A stretch of 64,000 nt of DNA, taken from Engraulis encrasicolus (taxonomy: Eukaryota; Chordata; Actinopteri; Clupeiformes; Engraulidae). The stretch is taken from the NCBI RefSeq assembly GCF_034702125.1, contig NC_085865.1, forward strand, positions 27,121,460 to 27,185,459. Direction: 5' to 3'. A model generated the notes under the pieces. It ran no database searches and was not told where the DNA came from. It saw nothing but the letters and a program-made list of their open reading frames with translations. Position 1 is the first letter of the stretch, and every line of letters starts with the position of its first letter. This document shows, piece after piece, positions 10,184 through 19,471 of this stretch. A program made the position numbers and the translations under genes.

Positions 10184-10312
10184 TCTCTTAATTTATACAG
10201 TTGTGTTTCCTTTTTTTAAAATGTGATGTAATGTTTTTTTTCTCTATCTGTATTGGCCATGATATAGCCATAGCTGCTGAAATGGCAATAAATGTAAACA
10301 ATCAATCAATCC
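10184..10312 (+). repeat. LINE 3' UTR and AATC repeat tail
   Basis: A short AT-rich 3' UTR ends AATAAATGTAAACAATCAATCAATCC. The terminal AATC repeats replace a poly(A) tail and mark the 3' end of the LINE. Confidence 0.65.
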
Positions 10313-10316
10313 TTGT

Positions 10317-10469
10317 ACAGTCAATCCGGAAAGTACTCACAGCGCTTCACTTTTTTCACATTTTATTATCTTACAGCCTTATTCCAAATGCTACAAATGA
10401 ATCTCTTTTGTCAAAATCCTACACAAATTATTCCATTATGACCATGTGAAAAACAAGTTGTCTTGACAG
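10317..10469. mobile_element. Solo end fragment of the Tc1-like family
   Basis: The 153 bp beginning CAGTCAATCCGGAAAGTA, preceded by TA at 10,315-10,316, repeat almost exactly in the terminal repeat that starts at 10,481, then stop at TCTTGACAG. It is a broken copy of the same transposon end lying directly upstream of the foldback element. Confidence 0.75.
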
Positions 10470-10807
10470 CACAAGACATACAGTCAATCCGGAAAGTATT
10501 CACAGCGCTTCACTTTTTTCACATTTTATTATCTTACAGCCTTATTCCAAATGCTACAAATAAATCTCTGTTGTCAAAATCCTACACAAATTATTCCATT
10601 ATGACCATGTGAAAAACAAGTTGTCTTGACAGTTTTGAAAATGTATAAAAATAAAAAACAAAGAAAACATATTTACAAAAGTATTCTCAGCCTTTGCTTA
10701 ATACTTTGTACAACCACCTTTGGCAGCAACTACTTTCATTTTTTAATTTCGAGATGAAAAGGGATTGAAAGGGAGGTCATCGGCGCAGTGTTAATTTCGT
10801 CAGCTTT

Positions 10808-11000
10808 TTTTTATTTAGTCTTAGTCTTAGTCACAATGACGAAAATCAATTTTAGTCTTAGTCATATTTTAGTCATTGTCTTCTCAATTTAGTCTTAGTC
10901 TTAGTCAAAATGACGAAAATCAATTTTAGTCATAGTCAAATTTTAGTCATTTTAGTCATTTTCGTCAACCTTTCAAATTTTAGTCATTTTAGTCAATATT
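10808..11000. repeat. Subterminal TTAGTC/TGACGAAA repeat cluster of the hAT
   Basis: Multiple copies of TTTTAGTCATT, TAGTCTTAGTC and ATGACGAAAATCAATTTT occur within 200 bp of the left end. TGACGAAA and TTCGTCA motifs recur near the right end (19,780-19,935). hAT elements often carry short subterminal repeats that bind transposase; that role is inferred here. Confidence 0.7.
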
Positions 11001-11174
11001 GTGGTGTAAAATAAATAACCTACAATGGCTATTGTTATTTCAGAAAGTATTACTAATATAGCCTATTGCAGCAAATATTCACCTTGTTACTAGGTCATTT
11101 TCCACCAAAACCCAAATCAGTCATTTCAACATCATAGAGCAAAGGAGCATCACACACACTTCCAGGTGCAGGCT

Positions 11175-11234
<60 letters not shown>
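11175..11234. repeat. (TC)n microsatellite
   Basis: Thirty uninterrupted TC/CT dinucleotides inside the hAT. Confidence 0.95.
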
Positions 11235-11237
<3 letters not shown>

Positions 11238-12165
11238 CATTAGAAGCTGCTGCATATTATTTGATTTTGAGTTTGATCACGGAGGAAACTACATGCTCTT
11301 CTTCACCTGACCGCGTGACTTAAAGCCTGCAGACTAGGTACCGGCAGTGGGAAGACCAGACATCCCAAGTCTCCATGAAGTTCAAGAAGTCTCCCTGATA
11401 GTGGCTTCCCGATGACCACGAGTCAGATAAAATATTGCTGATGTTAGACTATGCAGTTAGCGGTTTTTGTTTTCAATTGGCAATGCGAGCAGAGAACGAT
11501 AATGACTCGTGCGACATGCGTGGAATAGGCTTAAATAGATTGCGCGAGCACACTTCGTATGCCCTGCAAAAGTCCCAGGAGAAATAGTTAGGCAGGGGTA
11601 TGCAGACTGGACGATAGAAAGGACAAGTACATACAAATATTTAAACACTAATGCTGTTTTGTTTGTCGGGGGTGTCGAGGCTCGATAAGCATGACCCTGA
11701 AAATAGTTTTTGGAACTTAGGAAGACGCTGCAGACGCATGGAAATGCTGTCGACTTCCTTAGGGTCTTTTAGCGTTGCTCTCGACAAGAACAAGTTTCAA
11801 ATCTCAACAGTTTAAAACTCCTTAGCGATCGCCCATCCATTGATTCTTTTCAAAACTACAGTAGCCGTGCCTCTGTTTAGACAGGCCAACTTTCCCCCGC
11901 TGGCGCGCGCTCCGACGGTGACTGATTTAAATAGGCTACATTCACAAATCCGACCTTCATGATTTGCTTGCGAACTGCCTACTCACGTGGTTAAACAACA
12001 AATATAGCAAACATTACAAAAAAAGAACAGACAACGAACGCTGGGTAGCCTAAGTGAAAAGGAGAATAGTGGAAGCTCGAGGAGGTTTAACATGACAGTA
12101 TCAGAGGAGGATTGGCGCGACGACTGTCATTACTGCAGAAACACATGTCTTCGTCATGGACAAGA
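11235..12165. other. hAT interior, no gene recognised
   Basis: Unique-looking sequence with only short open frames and no transposase motif. It ends at the GGGTT target duplication of the nested retrotransposon. Confidence 0.6.
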
Positions 12166-12170
12166 GGGTT
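12166..12170. repeat. Target site duplication GGGTT (left)
   Basis: Identical to 19,472-19,476 on the other side of the element. Five base pairs is within the usual range for Ty3/gypsy integrases. Confidence 0.9.
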
Positions 12171-13408
12171 TGTGAATGGGCTAGCGGTACCCTGGGTACG
12201 GGTGAGGCAAGGCTGGACACTTGGAGGTGGAAGGAGGCTCAGGAGGCAAGACGTACAAAAATAGTTTGTGATTTATTTTTAAAAATCTGTGCAGTTCCAA
12301 GAATACCCACATGGGGTGCAATGCAAAACAGTCCAAAAAATGAGTGATGAAAAACAATCCAAAAATAATCAAAAATAAATGTCCAACAAAAATGCAGTGC
12401 TATTTGCTATTAGCTTGTAGCCTCTGGTTACTCACAAGCACAAAAAACAATAGCATTTAGCAAAAACAGGTCAGCATAGCATTGTACTCACTTTCCAGAA
12501 TAGCAGCACAGCGTTTAGCTCCTACCCCATGGCTCTCCTGAACAGAAATGAGGCCCTGTTTAAAAAGGAAACCTCTCCCTTCTAAATTAGCCAATCAGAG
12601 CCGAGTGGCTCACCCCATTTCCCATTAACAGGTAAGTATATCAAAGAAAAGCATTTACATAAACAATAAACCCCTCTAAACCAAAATAAACATAATCGCG
12701 ATTATCCACCACCATAATAGAATCATAACAAAATAACAAAAAGAAAATAAACATACAGATAACTGCGTAATGCACACATTCCCCCCCAATGTTCAAAATG
12801 CGCGCTCCCACAGTTACGAGGCTGGAGAGAAAACCCCTCCACTCCCAGCGCTCGCGTTTCGCACGGCAGTTGTGCTGGAGGCGGCAGACAGGTAAATTGG
12901 TGATGTTTGTGTTCGAGATTATGGGGAAATTAACAGTGGAAAATGTGTGGAAAATGAGACATGGTAGTAGGGCCCTTACTACGTGTCAAAGATGGTGTAA
13001 AAGTTACTTTGTGGCAGACGGGAGAAATGATACATGAATGAGTTTCACTGTCGGGGTTGTGTGTGTGAAAACGCCAAACTGCGAGGCTGTCGCAATGGCG
13101 CCGCCTCCAAACACTTCCCCGTTTCCCCCCACAAGTCACAAACTTTTCCCAAGTCCTGGAATGTTGCCCAAGTTCACACCAAGCATACAAATATTGTCCA
13201 CAAGCATTACATTGTCCATTGAGGGTCCTGGTGCATTTCGTGAGTGTATGTGTGCGAGTGTATGCGAGTCAGTAAATATGAATATGAAATTCGCGTTGCG
13301 CTTTGCTTGCGCAAACATAACCAAGGCACCTGCGAGAACAATGCAAAACGCTACTCTTATAAGAGTTCACAGCGAAGCAGTGAGGAGGGGGGAGATCAAC
13401 TCCTCACA
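12171..13408 (-). repeat. 3' LTR (1,238 bp)
   Basis: On the + strand it starts TGTGAATGGG and ends CTCCTCACA, so the element-strand ends are TGTGA...TCACA, a 5-bp inverted repeat with the canonical TG...CA. It is about 98% identical to the 5' LTR by eye and carries 8 bp (around 12,885-12,905) missing from the other copy. It contains AATAAA on the element strand at 12,272-12,277, about 100 bp before the LTR end. Confidence 0.95.
12272..12277 (-). terminator. Candidate polyadenylation signal AATAAA in the 3' LTR
   Basis: TTTATT on the + strand, read as AATAAA on the element strand, roughly 100 nt from the LTR end. The same hexamer is at 18,341-18,346 in the 5' LTR. Which copy is used cannot be seen from sequence. 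Confidence 0.5.
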
Positions 13409-16400
13409 TTTCCCACCCCTTCTGGAGTCTCGACAACTTGGTGGCGAGACAAAAAGTCGGACACAACGTTCTCTTTGCCCGCCCGGTACTGTACCGTGAA
13501 ACGATACGGCTGCAGAGCCAGGAACCAACGAGTGATGCGGGCGTTGGAGTCTTTCATGCGCCCCAGCCACTGCAGGGCACGGTGGTCAGTCTCTAGGACG
13601 AATTCTCTGCCCAGCAAATAATATTTCAGAGAGTCAAGCGCCCACTTGACTGCCAGGCACTCAAGTTCTGTGACCGCATACCGCGTCTCCCGGGGAAACA
13701 GCTTGCGGCTGATGTAGGCCACAGGCTTCTTGTGCTCCCCCTCGCCCTGGAGAAGCACCGCCCCCAGCCCCACTCCAGACGCGTCCGTCTGCAGCGTGAA
13801 GGGCTGTGTGAAGTCTGGGCTCTGGAGGACTGGATCGTGACACAGCGCCGACTTCAGGTCCAGAAACGCCTTCTCCTGTTCCGGCCCCCATGGAATGCCA
13901 TTGGTGCCTGACTTCCGGGTCAGGTCAGACAATGGAGCTGCTCGCCGGGAGAAGTTTGGCACGAACCGGCGATACCAGCCCACCAAGCCCAGAAAAGACC
14001 GGATGTCTTTCTTGGTCCGGGGCCTGGGGCAGTCCAGTACCGCCTGGACCTTGTCGACCTGCGGCCGGATGACCCCCCGGCCGATCACGTGGCCCAGGTA
14101 TTGCACCTCCTCCCGGGCCAAGGCGCACTTGAGCGGGTGGATGGTGAGCCCGGCCTCCTGGACGCGGCGGAGCACGTCACCCAGGTGACGCAGATGTTCT
14201 TCCCAGGAGTTGCTGAAGACCACGATATCGTCCAGATAGGCCGCTGCGTACTGGTCAGTGCCGGACAACACACTGTCCATCAGCCGTTGAAACGTGGCCG
14301 GCGCCCCCTGCAGTCCAAACGGCATGACCACGAACTGGAAGAGTCCCTGGGGTGTGCGAAAGGCTGTGCACGGTCTGGCTTCCTGGATCAGGGGAACCTG
14401 CCAGTATCCCTTGCACAGGTCCAGGGTGGTGATGAAGGTCGCTTTCCCCAGTCGCTCGATTAAGTCCTCAAGTCGTGGCATGGGGTAAGCGTCAAACTTG
14501 GACTGAGCATTGACGCGCCGAAAGTCTATGCAAAACCGCATAGTGCCATCTTTCTTTGGCACCAGCACAATCGGGTTACTCCACTCACTGGTTGAGCGCT
14601 CGATCACCCCCATCGCCAACATCTCCTCCACCTCTGCCTTGAGGTGAGGCAGCAGGCGTTCAGGGACCCGGTATATCCTCTGACGTAATGGGGTTGTGTC
14701 CTTCAGAGGAATGGGGTGCTCCACCAGCGTGGTGTAACCTGGCCTCTCCTGGGAAAGGCCAGCTGGGACGATGCGTGCCAGCTCCTCCTGCTGGCGGGTG
14801 GACAGGTGGGACAGGTCAACAGTTGCCGACTGCTGGCCTGTTGGGAAGAATTGCTCTGGCGTCTCTTCCTCCTCCGCCACCGCCTGCACCCGGAGCTGCA
14901 GACTGATGTCCCGGTCATGCCATTCCTTCAGGAGGTTGACATGAAACACCTGGGTTGGCTTTCTTTTCCCAGGGAGGTTGATTTCGTAGGTAGCTGGACC
15001 CATCTGCTGGACCACCTCGTACGGCCCCTGCCACTTGGCCAGGAGCTTCTGCTCAGAGGTGGGTAGCAGCAGCAGAACTTTCTGGCCAGGCCGGAGTTGT
15101 CGTTGCCGGGCAGACCTGTCGTACCAGGCCTTCTGCTGCGTTTGGGCCTGCTCCATGTTCTCCCGCACCATCTCAGCCATCTCCTCCATCTTGTCCCTCA
15201 TCTGAAGGACATGGGCCAAGACGCTGCGGGTCTGTGGAGTTGCTGGTCCCTCCCAGGTCTCTCTCAAGACGTCCAGTGGCCCCCTCACCTGCCTGCCGTA
15301 GAGCAGCTCAAACGGTGAGAAGCCGGTGGACGCCTGGGGCACCTCTCTATATGCAAAGAGAAGGTACGGCAACCAGCGGTCCCAGTCCTTGCCGTTAGCT
15401 GCTACAAACTTTCTTAGCATGGCCTTGAGAGTCTGATTGTAGCGCTCGACAAGGCCATCTGTCTGAGGGTGGTATGGGGTGGTCCGGATGCCCTTGATGC
15501 CAAGCAGGCGGTAAACCTGCTTCATAGTACGGGACAGGAAGGCTGTGCCCTGGTCAGTCAGCACTTCCTGGGGGATGCCTACTCTAGAAAAGAGCTGAAG
15601 TAGGGCCTGGGCAATGGGACGGGCAGCTATTTTGCGGAGAGGGAAGGCCTCTGGGTAGCGTGTCGCGTAATCACAGATGACTAGAATGTATTTATGGCCA
15701 CTCTGGGTTCTCTCTAGGGGGCCTACAAGGTCCATAGCAATGCGGCTAAAGGGGGTCTCGATAACAGGCAGGGGCAGTAGGGGATAAGGGGTTGTCTTGC
15801 GCTTTGAGGTTATCTGACAGGTTTCGCAACTCTTGCAGTACTTTTGCACAGCTGTATAGAGCCCTGGCCAATAAAACCTAGCTGATATCCTGTCGTAGGT
15901 CTTCGTCAGGCTGAGGTGTCCAGACCACGGGATGTCATGCCCCATTTCTAACACCCTCCCCCTGAGTTTCGTAGGTACCACCAACTGCTCTGGCCTGCCC
16001 TCTGCTGGATGGTGATACAAGAGACCCTCTCTCACCACATAGTATTCCCCAGACAAGTTGGGAACAACATCAGCACCGTCACCGTCTTTGGAAGCTTGCT
16101 CAAACGCTACCTTCAGTGTGTCATCCTCTCTCTGCATCTGCTCAAAATTCTCTGGGACCTCATCAACGTCAATATCAAAACAGCAGTCAGTCACATCATT
16201 TTCAATGCTGCCTACAAGTCTGGCCTGCCTACGCTGCCGTCGAGTCCGTCTGGTCTTCACTCGAGCTGGGGGGTCGATATCAGCATCGGCACAGGCCAAC
16301 TCGTTCATGTGTTCAGCAGTCATGTCATCGTCTTTATCGGTCTCTTGGGCCTGCTTTTTACGCTGGGCCCGAGTCATAACCAGGTTCACCGGTTTTGTGC

Positions 16401-18114
16401 TCTGCAGAAGATCAGGGAGCACCACAATATCCTGGCCAACAACTACTGGGTGACTAAGTCTCTCCACAACACCCACAGTAACTTGGTAGGTCATACCCTG
16501 CACTTCCAAGTAAACTTCAGCAACAGGATATTCGTGTTCATCCCCATTAACACACATTACCCGCAGACTCCTCCCCCCTATGTAATCCCGTTTCTCCACT
16601 AGGTGGGGCTGTACAAGTGTCTGTGTGCTGCCAGAATCTAAGAGGGCCAATGCGTGCTTGCCATTTACCGTCACAGTCATTGTCTGAACCTTTCCCATGT
16701 AGCCTGCACTACACTCACCAGGTCTTGGGATACAGCTATGACTGGAGTATTTGGGCTTCCTATAGGGACAGTCATACTTCATGTGGCCTTCTTGTTTACA
16801 GTAGTGGCACACTATGGGGCCACCAGGTCTTTGGGCAGGGCCAGAGTTGGGCTTGAACTGAGGCTGGGGCTTTGCGCTGGGGCTTGGGCTTTGGGCTGGG
16901 GCAGAGCTAGGGACAGGCATCTTTCTGGGCACAGCTGTCGTTGGACCACCCCCATAACCAAACCCCTCAGACTTACCCCTCGGCGCTGGATGCGTGTAGG
17001 CCTCCTGGCGGAAGTTCTTGGCTCCCCGACGAGCCGCCATGTAGTTCTCCACAAGATCCGCCGCTCCCTGGCCGTCCTGGGGGTTGCGCTCCCTCACCCA
17101 GACGCGGATGTCTGGCGCCAGGGTGCGAAGGAACTGTTCCAAGATCAGCACCTCCGACACTTCTTCAACCGTCTTCCCAGACGGTCTAATCCATTTTTGG
17201 AACAGGTCTTTGAGGCGGGTGTAGAGCTCGCGGGGGGTCTCTTCCGATCGTACGTCAGGCTCCCGGAAGCGCCGCCGGTAGACTTCCTCGCTGATCTCGT
17301 ACTTCAGAAGTATGGCCTCCTTCACACGATCGTAGTCCATCGCTTGATCCATGTCCATTGCCACATAGGCACAGCGGGCTTTCCCGGTGAGATAGGGCAC
17401 CAGAAACACGGCCCAGTCTTCCTTCGGCCAGCGGTATGCTGTGGCCAGGCGCTCAAAGGTTGTGAGGAACTGCTCGATGTCATCACTGTCCTCGAGCTTG
17501 GGGATGGCACTTCTGGACCACGTCATCGGTGCTGCTGGTGCTGCCGGGCGAGCGGGCGCTGGTGCTGGGACTGGAACTGCTGGGACTGGAACTGCTGGAA
17601 CTGTCGGTGTTGGGGCCACTGGAGCTGGTATTGGCGCTGGAGCTGGAGCTGCTGGTGCTGGAACTGGAACTGGAACTGGAACTGGTGCTGCTGCTGGAAC
17701 TGGAACTGGCGCTGGAACTGGCGCTGGAACTGGAACTGGCGCTGGAACTGGAACTGGCGGTGGAGTTGGCGCTGGAACTGCCGCCGGCGCTGGAACTGCC
17801 GCTGGAGCTGGAACCTCTGCCGCCGGAGCATTGTCTGGAACTGCCACTGGTTGTGGATCCTGGTGTGGCGTTGGTCTGCGGTCCACATCCTCCCTCAGCT
17901 GGTTCAGCTGCTGTTGGACACTCTGCCAGCGCGTCTCCTGCGATTGTAGAGCCCTCTCCAGCAGTTGGCGCAGGACCCCGATCTCCGACTCCTCCGGCTG
18001 GGACACCGCACCCCTGGTGGTCTGGGATGTTGCACCCACGGTGGTCTGCTGCGCCTCCTCCAGGGACACATCCTCCACGCCGGTCGGCTCACGGGTCAGT
18101 CTCTGGTCTTCCAT
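13396..18114 (-). CDS. Gag-Pol polyprotein of Gmr1-like retrotransposon (1,572 aa)
   Basis: One uninterrupted frame. The first ATG is at 18,114 with a strong context (A at -3, G at +4); the frame is open further upstream but without an ATG. Order: coiled coil (about 41-80), Pro/Ala/Val tract (about 90-195), capsid with SCAN-like region (279-359), CCHC knuckle C436-x2-C439-x4-H444-x4-C449, protease DSG with Asp493, integrase zinc site H726/H733/C760/C763, catalytic D795, D854, E890 (D-x35-E), GPY at 1030-1032, reverse transcriptase with Asp1232 and YLDD 1293-1296, RNase H with D1444, E1483, D1510. No stop or frameshift separates gag from pol. The TGA stop lies 13 bp inside the 3' LTR. Family knowledge: Gag packages the RNA, protease matures the particle, reverse transcriptase and RNase H make cDNA, integrase inserts it. 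All key residues I could check are present. Confidence 0.95.
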   Translation of the reverse strand: MEDQRLTREPTGVEDVSLEEAQQTTVGATSQTTRGAVSQPEESEIGVLRQLLERALQSQETRWQSVQQQLNQLREDVDRRPTPHQDPQPVAVPDNAPAAEVPAPAAVPAPAAVPAPTPPPVPVPAPVPVPAPVPAPVPVPAAAPVPVPVPVPAPAAPAPAPIPAPVAPTPTVPAVPVPAVPVPAPAPARPAAPAAPMTWSRSAIPKLEDSDDIEQFLTTFERLATAYRWPKEDWAVFLVPYLTGKARCAYVAMDMDQAMDYDRVKEAILLKYEISEEVYRRRFREPDVRSEETPRELYTRLKDLFQKWIRPSGKTVEEVSEVLILEQFLRTLAPDIRVWVRERNPQDGQGAADLVENYMAARRGAKNFRQEAYTHPAPRGKSEGFGYGGGPTTAVPRKMPVPSSAPAQSPSPSAKPQPQFKPNSGPAQRPGGPIVCHYCKQEGHMKYDCPYRKPKYSSHSCIPRPGECSAGYMGKVQTMTVTVNGKHALALLDSGSTQTLVQPHLVEKRDYIGGRSLRVMCVNGDEHEYPVAEVYLEVQGMTYQVTVGVVERLSHPVVVGQDIVVLPDLLQSTKPVNLVMTRAQRKKQAQETDKDDDMTAEHMNELACADADIDPPARVKTRRTRRQRRQARLVGSIENDVTDCCFDIDVDEVPENFEQMQREDDTLKVAFEQASKDGDGADVVPNLSGEYYVVREGLLYHHPAEGRPEQLVVPTKLRGRVLEMGHDIPWSGHLSLTKTYDRISARFYWPGLYTAVQKYCKSCETCQITSKRKTTPYPLLPLPVIETPFSRIAMDLVGPLERTQSGHKYILVICDYATRYPEAFPLRKIAARPIAQALLQLFSRVGIPQEVLTDQGTAFLSRTMKQVYRLLGIKGIRTTPYHPQTDGLVERYNQTLKAMLRKFVAANGKDWDRWLPYLLFAYREVPQASTGFSPFELLYGRQVRGPLDVLRETWEGPATPQTRSVLAHVLQMRDKMEEMAEMVRENMEQAQTQQKAWYDRSARQRQLRPGQKVLLLLPTSEQKLLAKWQGPYEVVQQMGPATYEINLPGKRKPTQVFHVNLLKEWHDRDISLQLRVQAVAEEEETPEQFFPTGQQSATVDLSHLSTRQQEELARIVPAGLSQERPGYTTLVEHPIPLKDTTPLRQRIYRVPERLLPHLKAEVEEMLAMGVIERSTSEWSNPIVLVPKKDGTMRFCIDFRRVNAQSKFDAYPMPRLEDLIERLGKATFITTLDLCKGYWQVPLIQEARPCTAFRTPQGLFQFVVMPFGLQGAPATFQRLMDSVLSGTDQYAAAYLDDIVVFSNSWEEHLRHLGDVLRRVQEAGLTIHPLKCALAREEVQYLGHVIGRGVIRPQVDKVQAVLDCPRPRTKKDIRSFLGLVGWYRRFVPNFSRRAAPLSDLTRKSGTNGIPWGPEQEKAFLDLKSALCHDPVLQSPDFTQPFTLQTDASGVGLGAVLLQGEGEHKKPVAYISRKLFPRETRYAVTELECLAVKWALDSLKYYLLGREFVLETDHRALQWLGRMKDSNARITRWFLALQPYRFTVQYRAGKENVVSDFLSRHQVVETPEGVGNVRS
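13409..13423 (-). other. Polypurine tract
   Basis: On the element strand AGAAGGGGTGGGAAA abuts the 3' LTR and is purine-only except for one T. It is the expected primer for plus-strand synthesis, and it lies inside the coding frame because the Gag-Pol stop is in the LTR. Confidence 0.85.
17530..17840 (-). repeat. Coding minisatellite in gag (Pro-Ala-Val repeats)
   Basis: GGAACTGG/GGCGCTGG-type hexamers and nonamers repeat for about 300 bp on the + strand. The element strand encodes alternating PVPA, PAPV and similar units between the coiled coil and the capsid. The reading frame is kept throughout, and unit length being a multiple of three would let copies vary in number without breaking gag. 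The role is unknown; it could be a flexible linker. Confidence 0.9.
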
Positions 18115-18223
18115 CCTTAGCCAGGTACTGACACGGTTCACTCTTCGGCTCCCTCTGCCTCGGCGGTATGCCCCTCGTCTTCCGCCTCTCCTGTCCAGCC
18201 TCCTCAAAAGGCGTAACACCCAA

Positions 18224-18237
18224 CACTTCTGACACCA
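18224..18237 (-). promoter_or_regulatory. Primer binding site, tRNA-Leu type
   Basis: The element strand reads TGGTGTCAGAAGTG 2 nt after the 5' LTR. From memory this is complementary to the 3' end (including CCA) of vertebrate leucine tRNAs with a CAG or CAA anticodon. The 14-base match is the basis of the call; comparison with the species' own tRNA set would settle it. Confidence 0.75.
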
Positions 18238-18239
18238 AA

Positions 18240-19471
18240 TGTGAATGGGCTAGCGGTACCCTGGGTACGGGTGAGGCAAGGCTGGACACTTGGAGGTGGA
18301 AGGAGGCTCAGGAGGCAAGACGTACAAAAATAGTTTGTGATTTATTTTTTAAAAATCTGTGCAGTTCCAAGAATACCCACATGGGGTGCAATGCAAAACA
18401 GTCCAAAAAAATGAGTGATGAAAAATAATCCAAAAATAATCAAAAATAAATGTCCAACAAAAATGCAGTGCTATTTGCTATTAGCTTGTAGCCTCTGGTT
18501 ATTCACAAGCACAAAAAACAATAGCATTTAGCAAAAACAGGTCAGCATAGCATTGTACTCACTTTCCAGAATAGCAGCACAGCGTTTAGCTCCTACCCCA
18601 TGGCTCTCCTGAACAGAAATGAGGCCCTGTTTAAAAAGGAAACCTCTCCCTTCTAAATTAGCCAATCAGAGCCGAGTGGCTCACCCCATTTCCCATTAAC
18701 AGGTAAGTATATCAAAGAAAAGTATTTACATAAACAATAAACCCCTCTAAATCAAAATAAACATAATCGCGATTATCCACCACCATAATAGAATCATAAC
18801 AAAATAACAAAAAGAAAATAAACACACAGATAATTGCGTAATGCACACATGCCCCCCCAATATTCAAAATGCGCGCTCCCACAGTTATGACGCTGGAGAG
18901 AAAACCCCTACTCTCCCAGCGCTCGCGTTTCACACGGCAGTTGTGCTGGAGGCGGCAGACTGGTAATGTTTGTGTTCGAGACTATGGGGAAATTAACGGT
19001 GGAAAATGTGTGGAAAATGAGACATGGTAGTAGGGCCCTTACTACGTGTCCAAGATGGTGTAAAAGTTACTTTGTGGCAGACGGGAGAAATGATACATGA
19101 ATGAGTTTCACTGTCGGGGTTGTGTGTGTGAAAACGCCAAACTGCGAGGCTGTCGCAATGGCGCCGCCTCCAAACACTTCCCCGTTTCCCCCCACAAGTC
19201 ACAAACTTTTCCCAAGTCCTGGAATGTTGCCCAAGTTCACACCAAGCATACAAATATTGTCCACAAGCATTACATTGTCCATTGAGGGTCCTGGTGCATT
19301 TCGTGAGTGTATGTGTGCGAGTGTATGCGAGTCAGTAAATATGAATATGAAATTCGCGTTGCGCTTTGTTTGCGCAAACATAACCAAGGCACCTGCGAGA
19401 ACAATGCAAAACGCTACTCTTATAAGAGTTCACAGCGAAGCAGTGAGGAGGGGGGAGATCAACTCCTCACA
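18240..19471 (-). repeat. 5' LTR (1,232 bp)
   Basis: Same ends as the 3' LTR. It carries the promoter for the element. A TATA-like CTTATAAG (19,419-19,426) lies about 45 bp into the LTR on the element strand, and AATAAA lies at 18,341-18,346. Differences from the other LTR are scattered transitions, homopolymer length changes and the 8-bp gap. Confidence 0.95.
19419..19426 (-). promoter_or_regulatory. Candidate TATA box in the 5' LTR
   Basis: CTTATAAG within a short inverted repeat (CTCTTATAAGAG). It is identical in the 3' LTR at about 13,356-13,363. If used, U3 would be short (about 75 bp) and R-U5 long. The motif is palindromic, so orientation is assumed from the element. Confidence 0.4.

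Larger units (their letters stand above)
4044..10312 (+). mobile_element. Nimb-like (I superfamily) LINE, nearly full length, interrupted by a MITE
   Basis: The element has a GC-rich 5' leader, a gag-like ORF1 with three CCHC knuckles, an ORF2 with apurinic endonuclease, reverse transcriptase, RNase H and a terminal CCHC motif, and a short 3' end finishing in AATC repeats instead of poly(A). An RNase H in ORF2 plus a triple-knuckle ORF1 places it in the I superfamily. The simple-repeat tail and gene layout suggest Nimb, a clade known in fish, but the clade call is from memory. ORF2 is dead: frameshifts near 5,940 and 7,510, stops at 8,397 and 8,934, a probable deletion near 9,010, and a 1,104-bp MITE at 6,357-7,460. 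Confidence 0.8.
12171..19471 (-). mobile_element. Complete Gmr1-like Ty3/gypsy retrotransposon
   Basis: A 7.3-kb element bounded by LTRs at 12,171-13,408 (3' LTR) and 18,240-19,471 (5' LTR), with identical 5-bp flanks GGGTT (12,166-12,170 and 19,472-19,476). It has a primer site, polypurine tract and a single Gag-Pol frame with integrase before reverse transcriptase, the hallmark of the Gmr1-like group described from deuterostomes (named from cod). There is no envelope frame. By eye the LTRs differ at about 20 positions plus an 8-bp indel, so insertion was fairly recent. It sits inside the hAT at 10,786-19,938 and is therefore the youngest layer of the nest. Confidence 0.95.

Noticed and set aside
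12156..13621. Several short frames in the LTRs duplicated at 18.2-19.5 kb
   Set aside because: They occur in both LTRs simply because the LTRs are duplicated, and they are not supported as genes.
18115..18219. Upstream extension of Gag-Pol to 18,219
   Set aside because: The frame is open but contains no ATG; the first ATG with good context is at 18,114.
16654..18232. Long + strand frames opposite Gag (for example 16,654-17,949 and 17,441-18,232)
   Set aside because: They are shadows of the Gag-Pol gene on the other strand; the Trp/Gly/Thr-rich runs come from the Pro-Ala-Val minisatellite read backwards.
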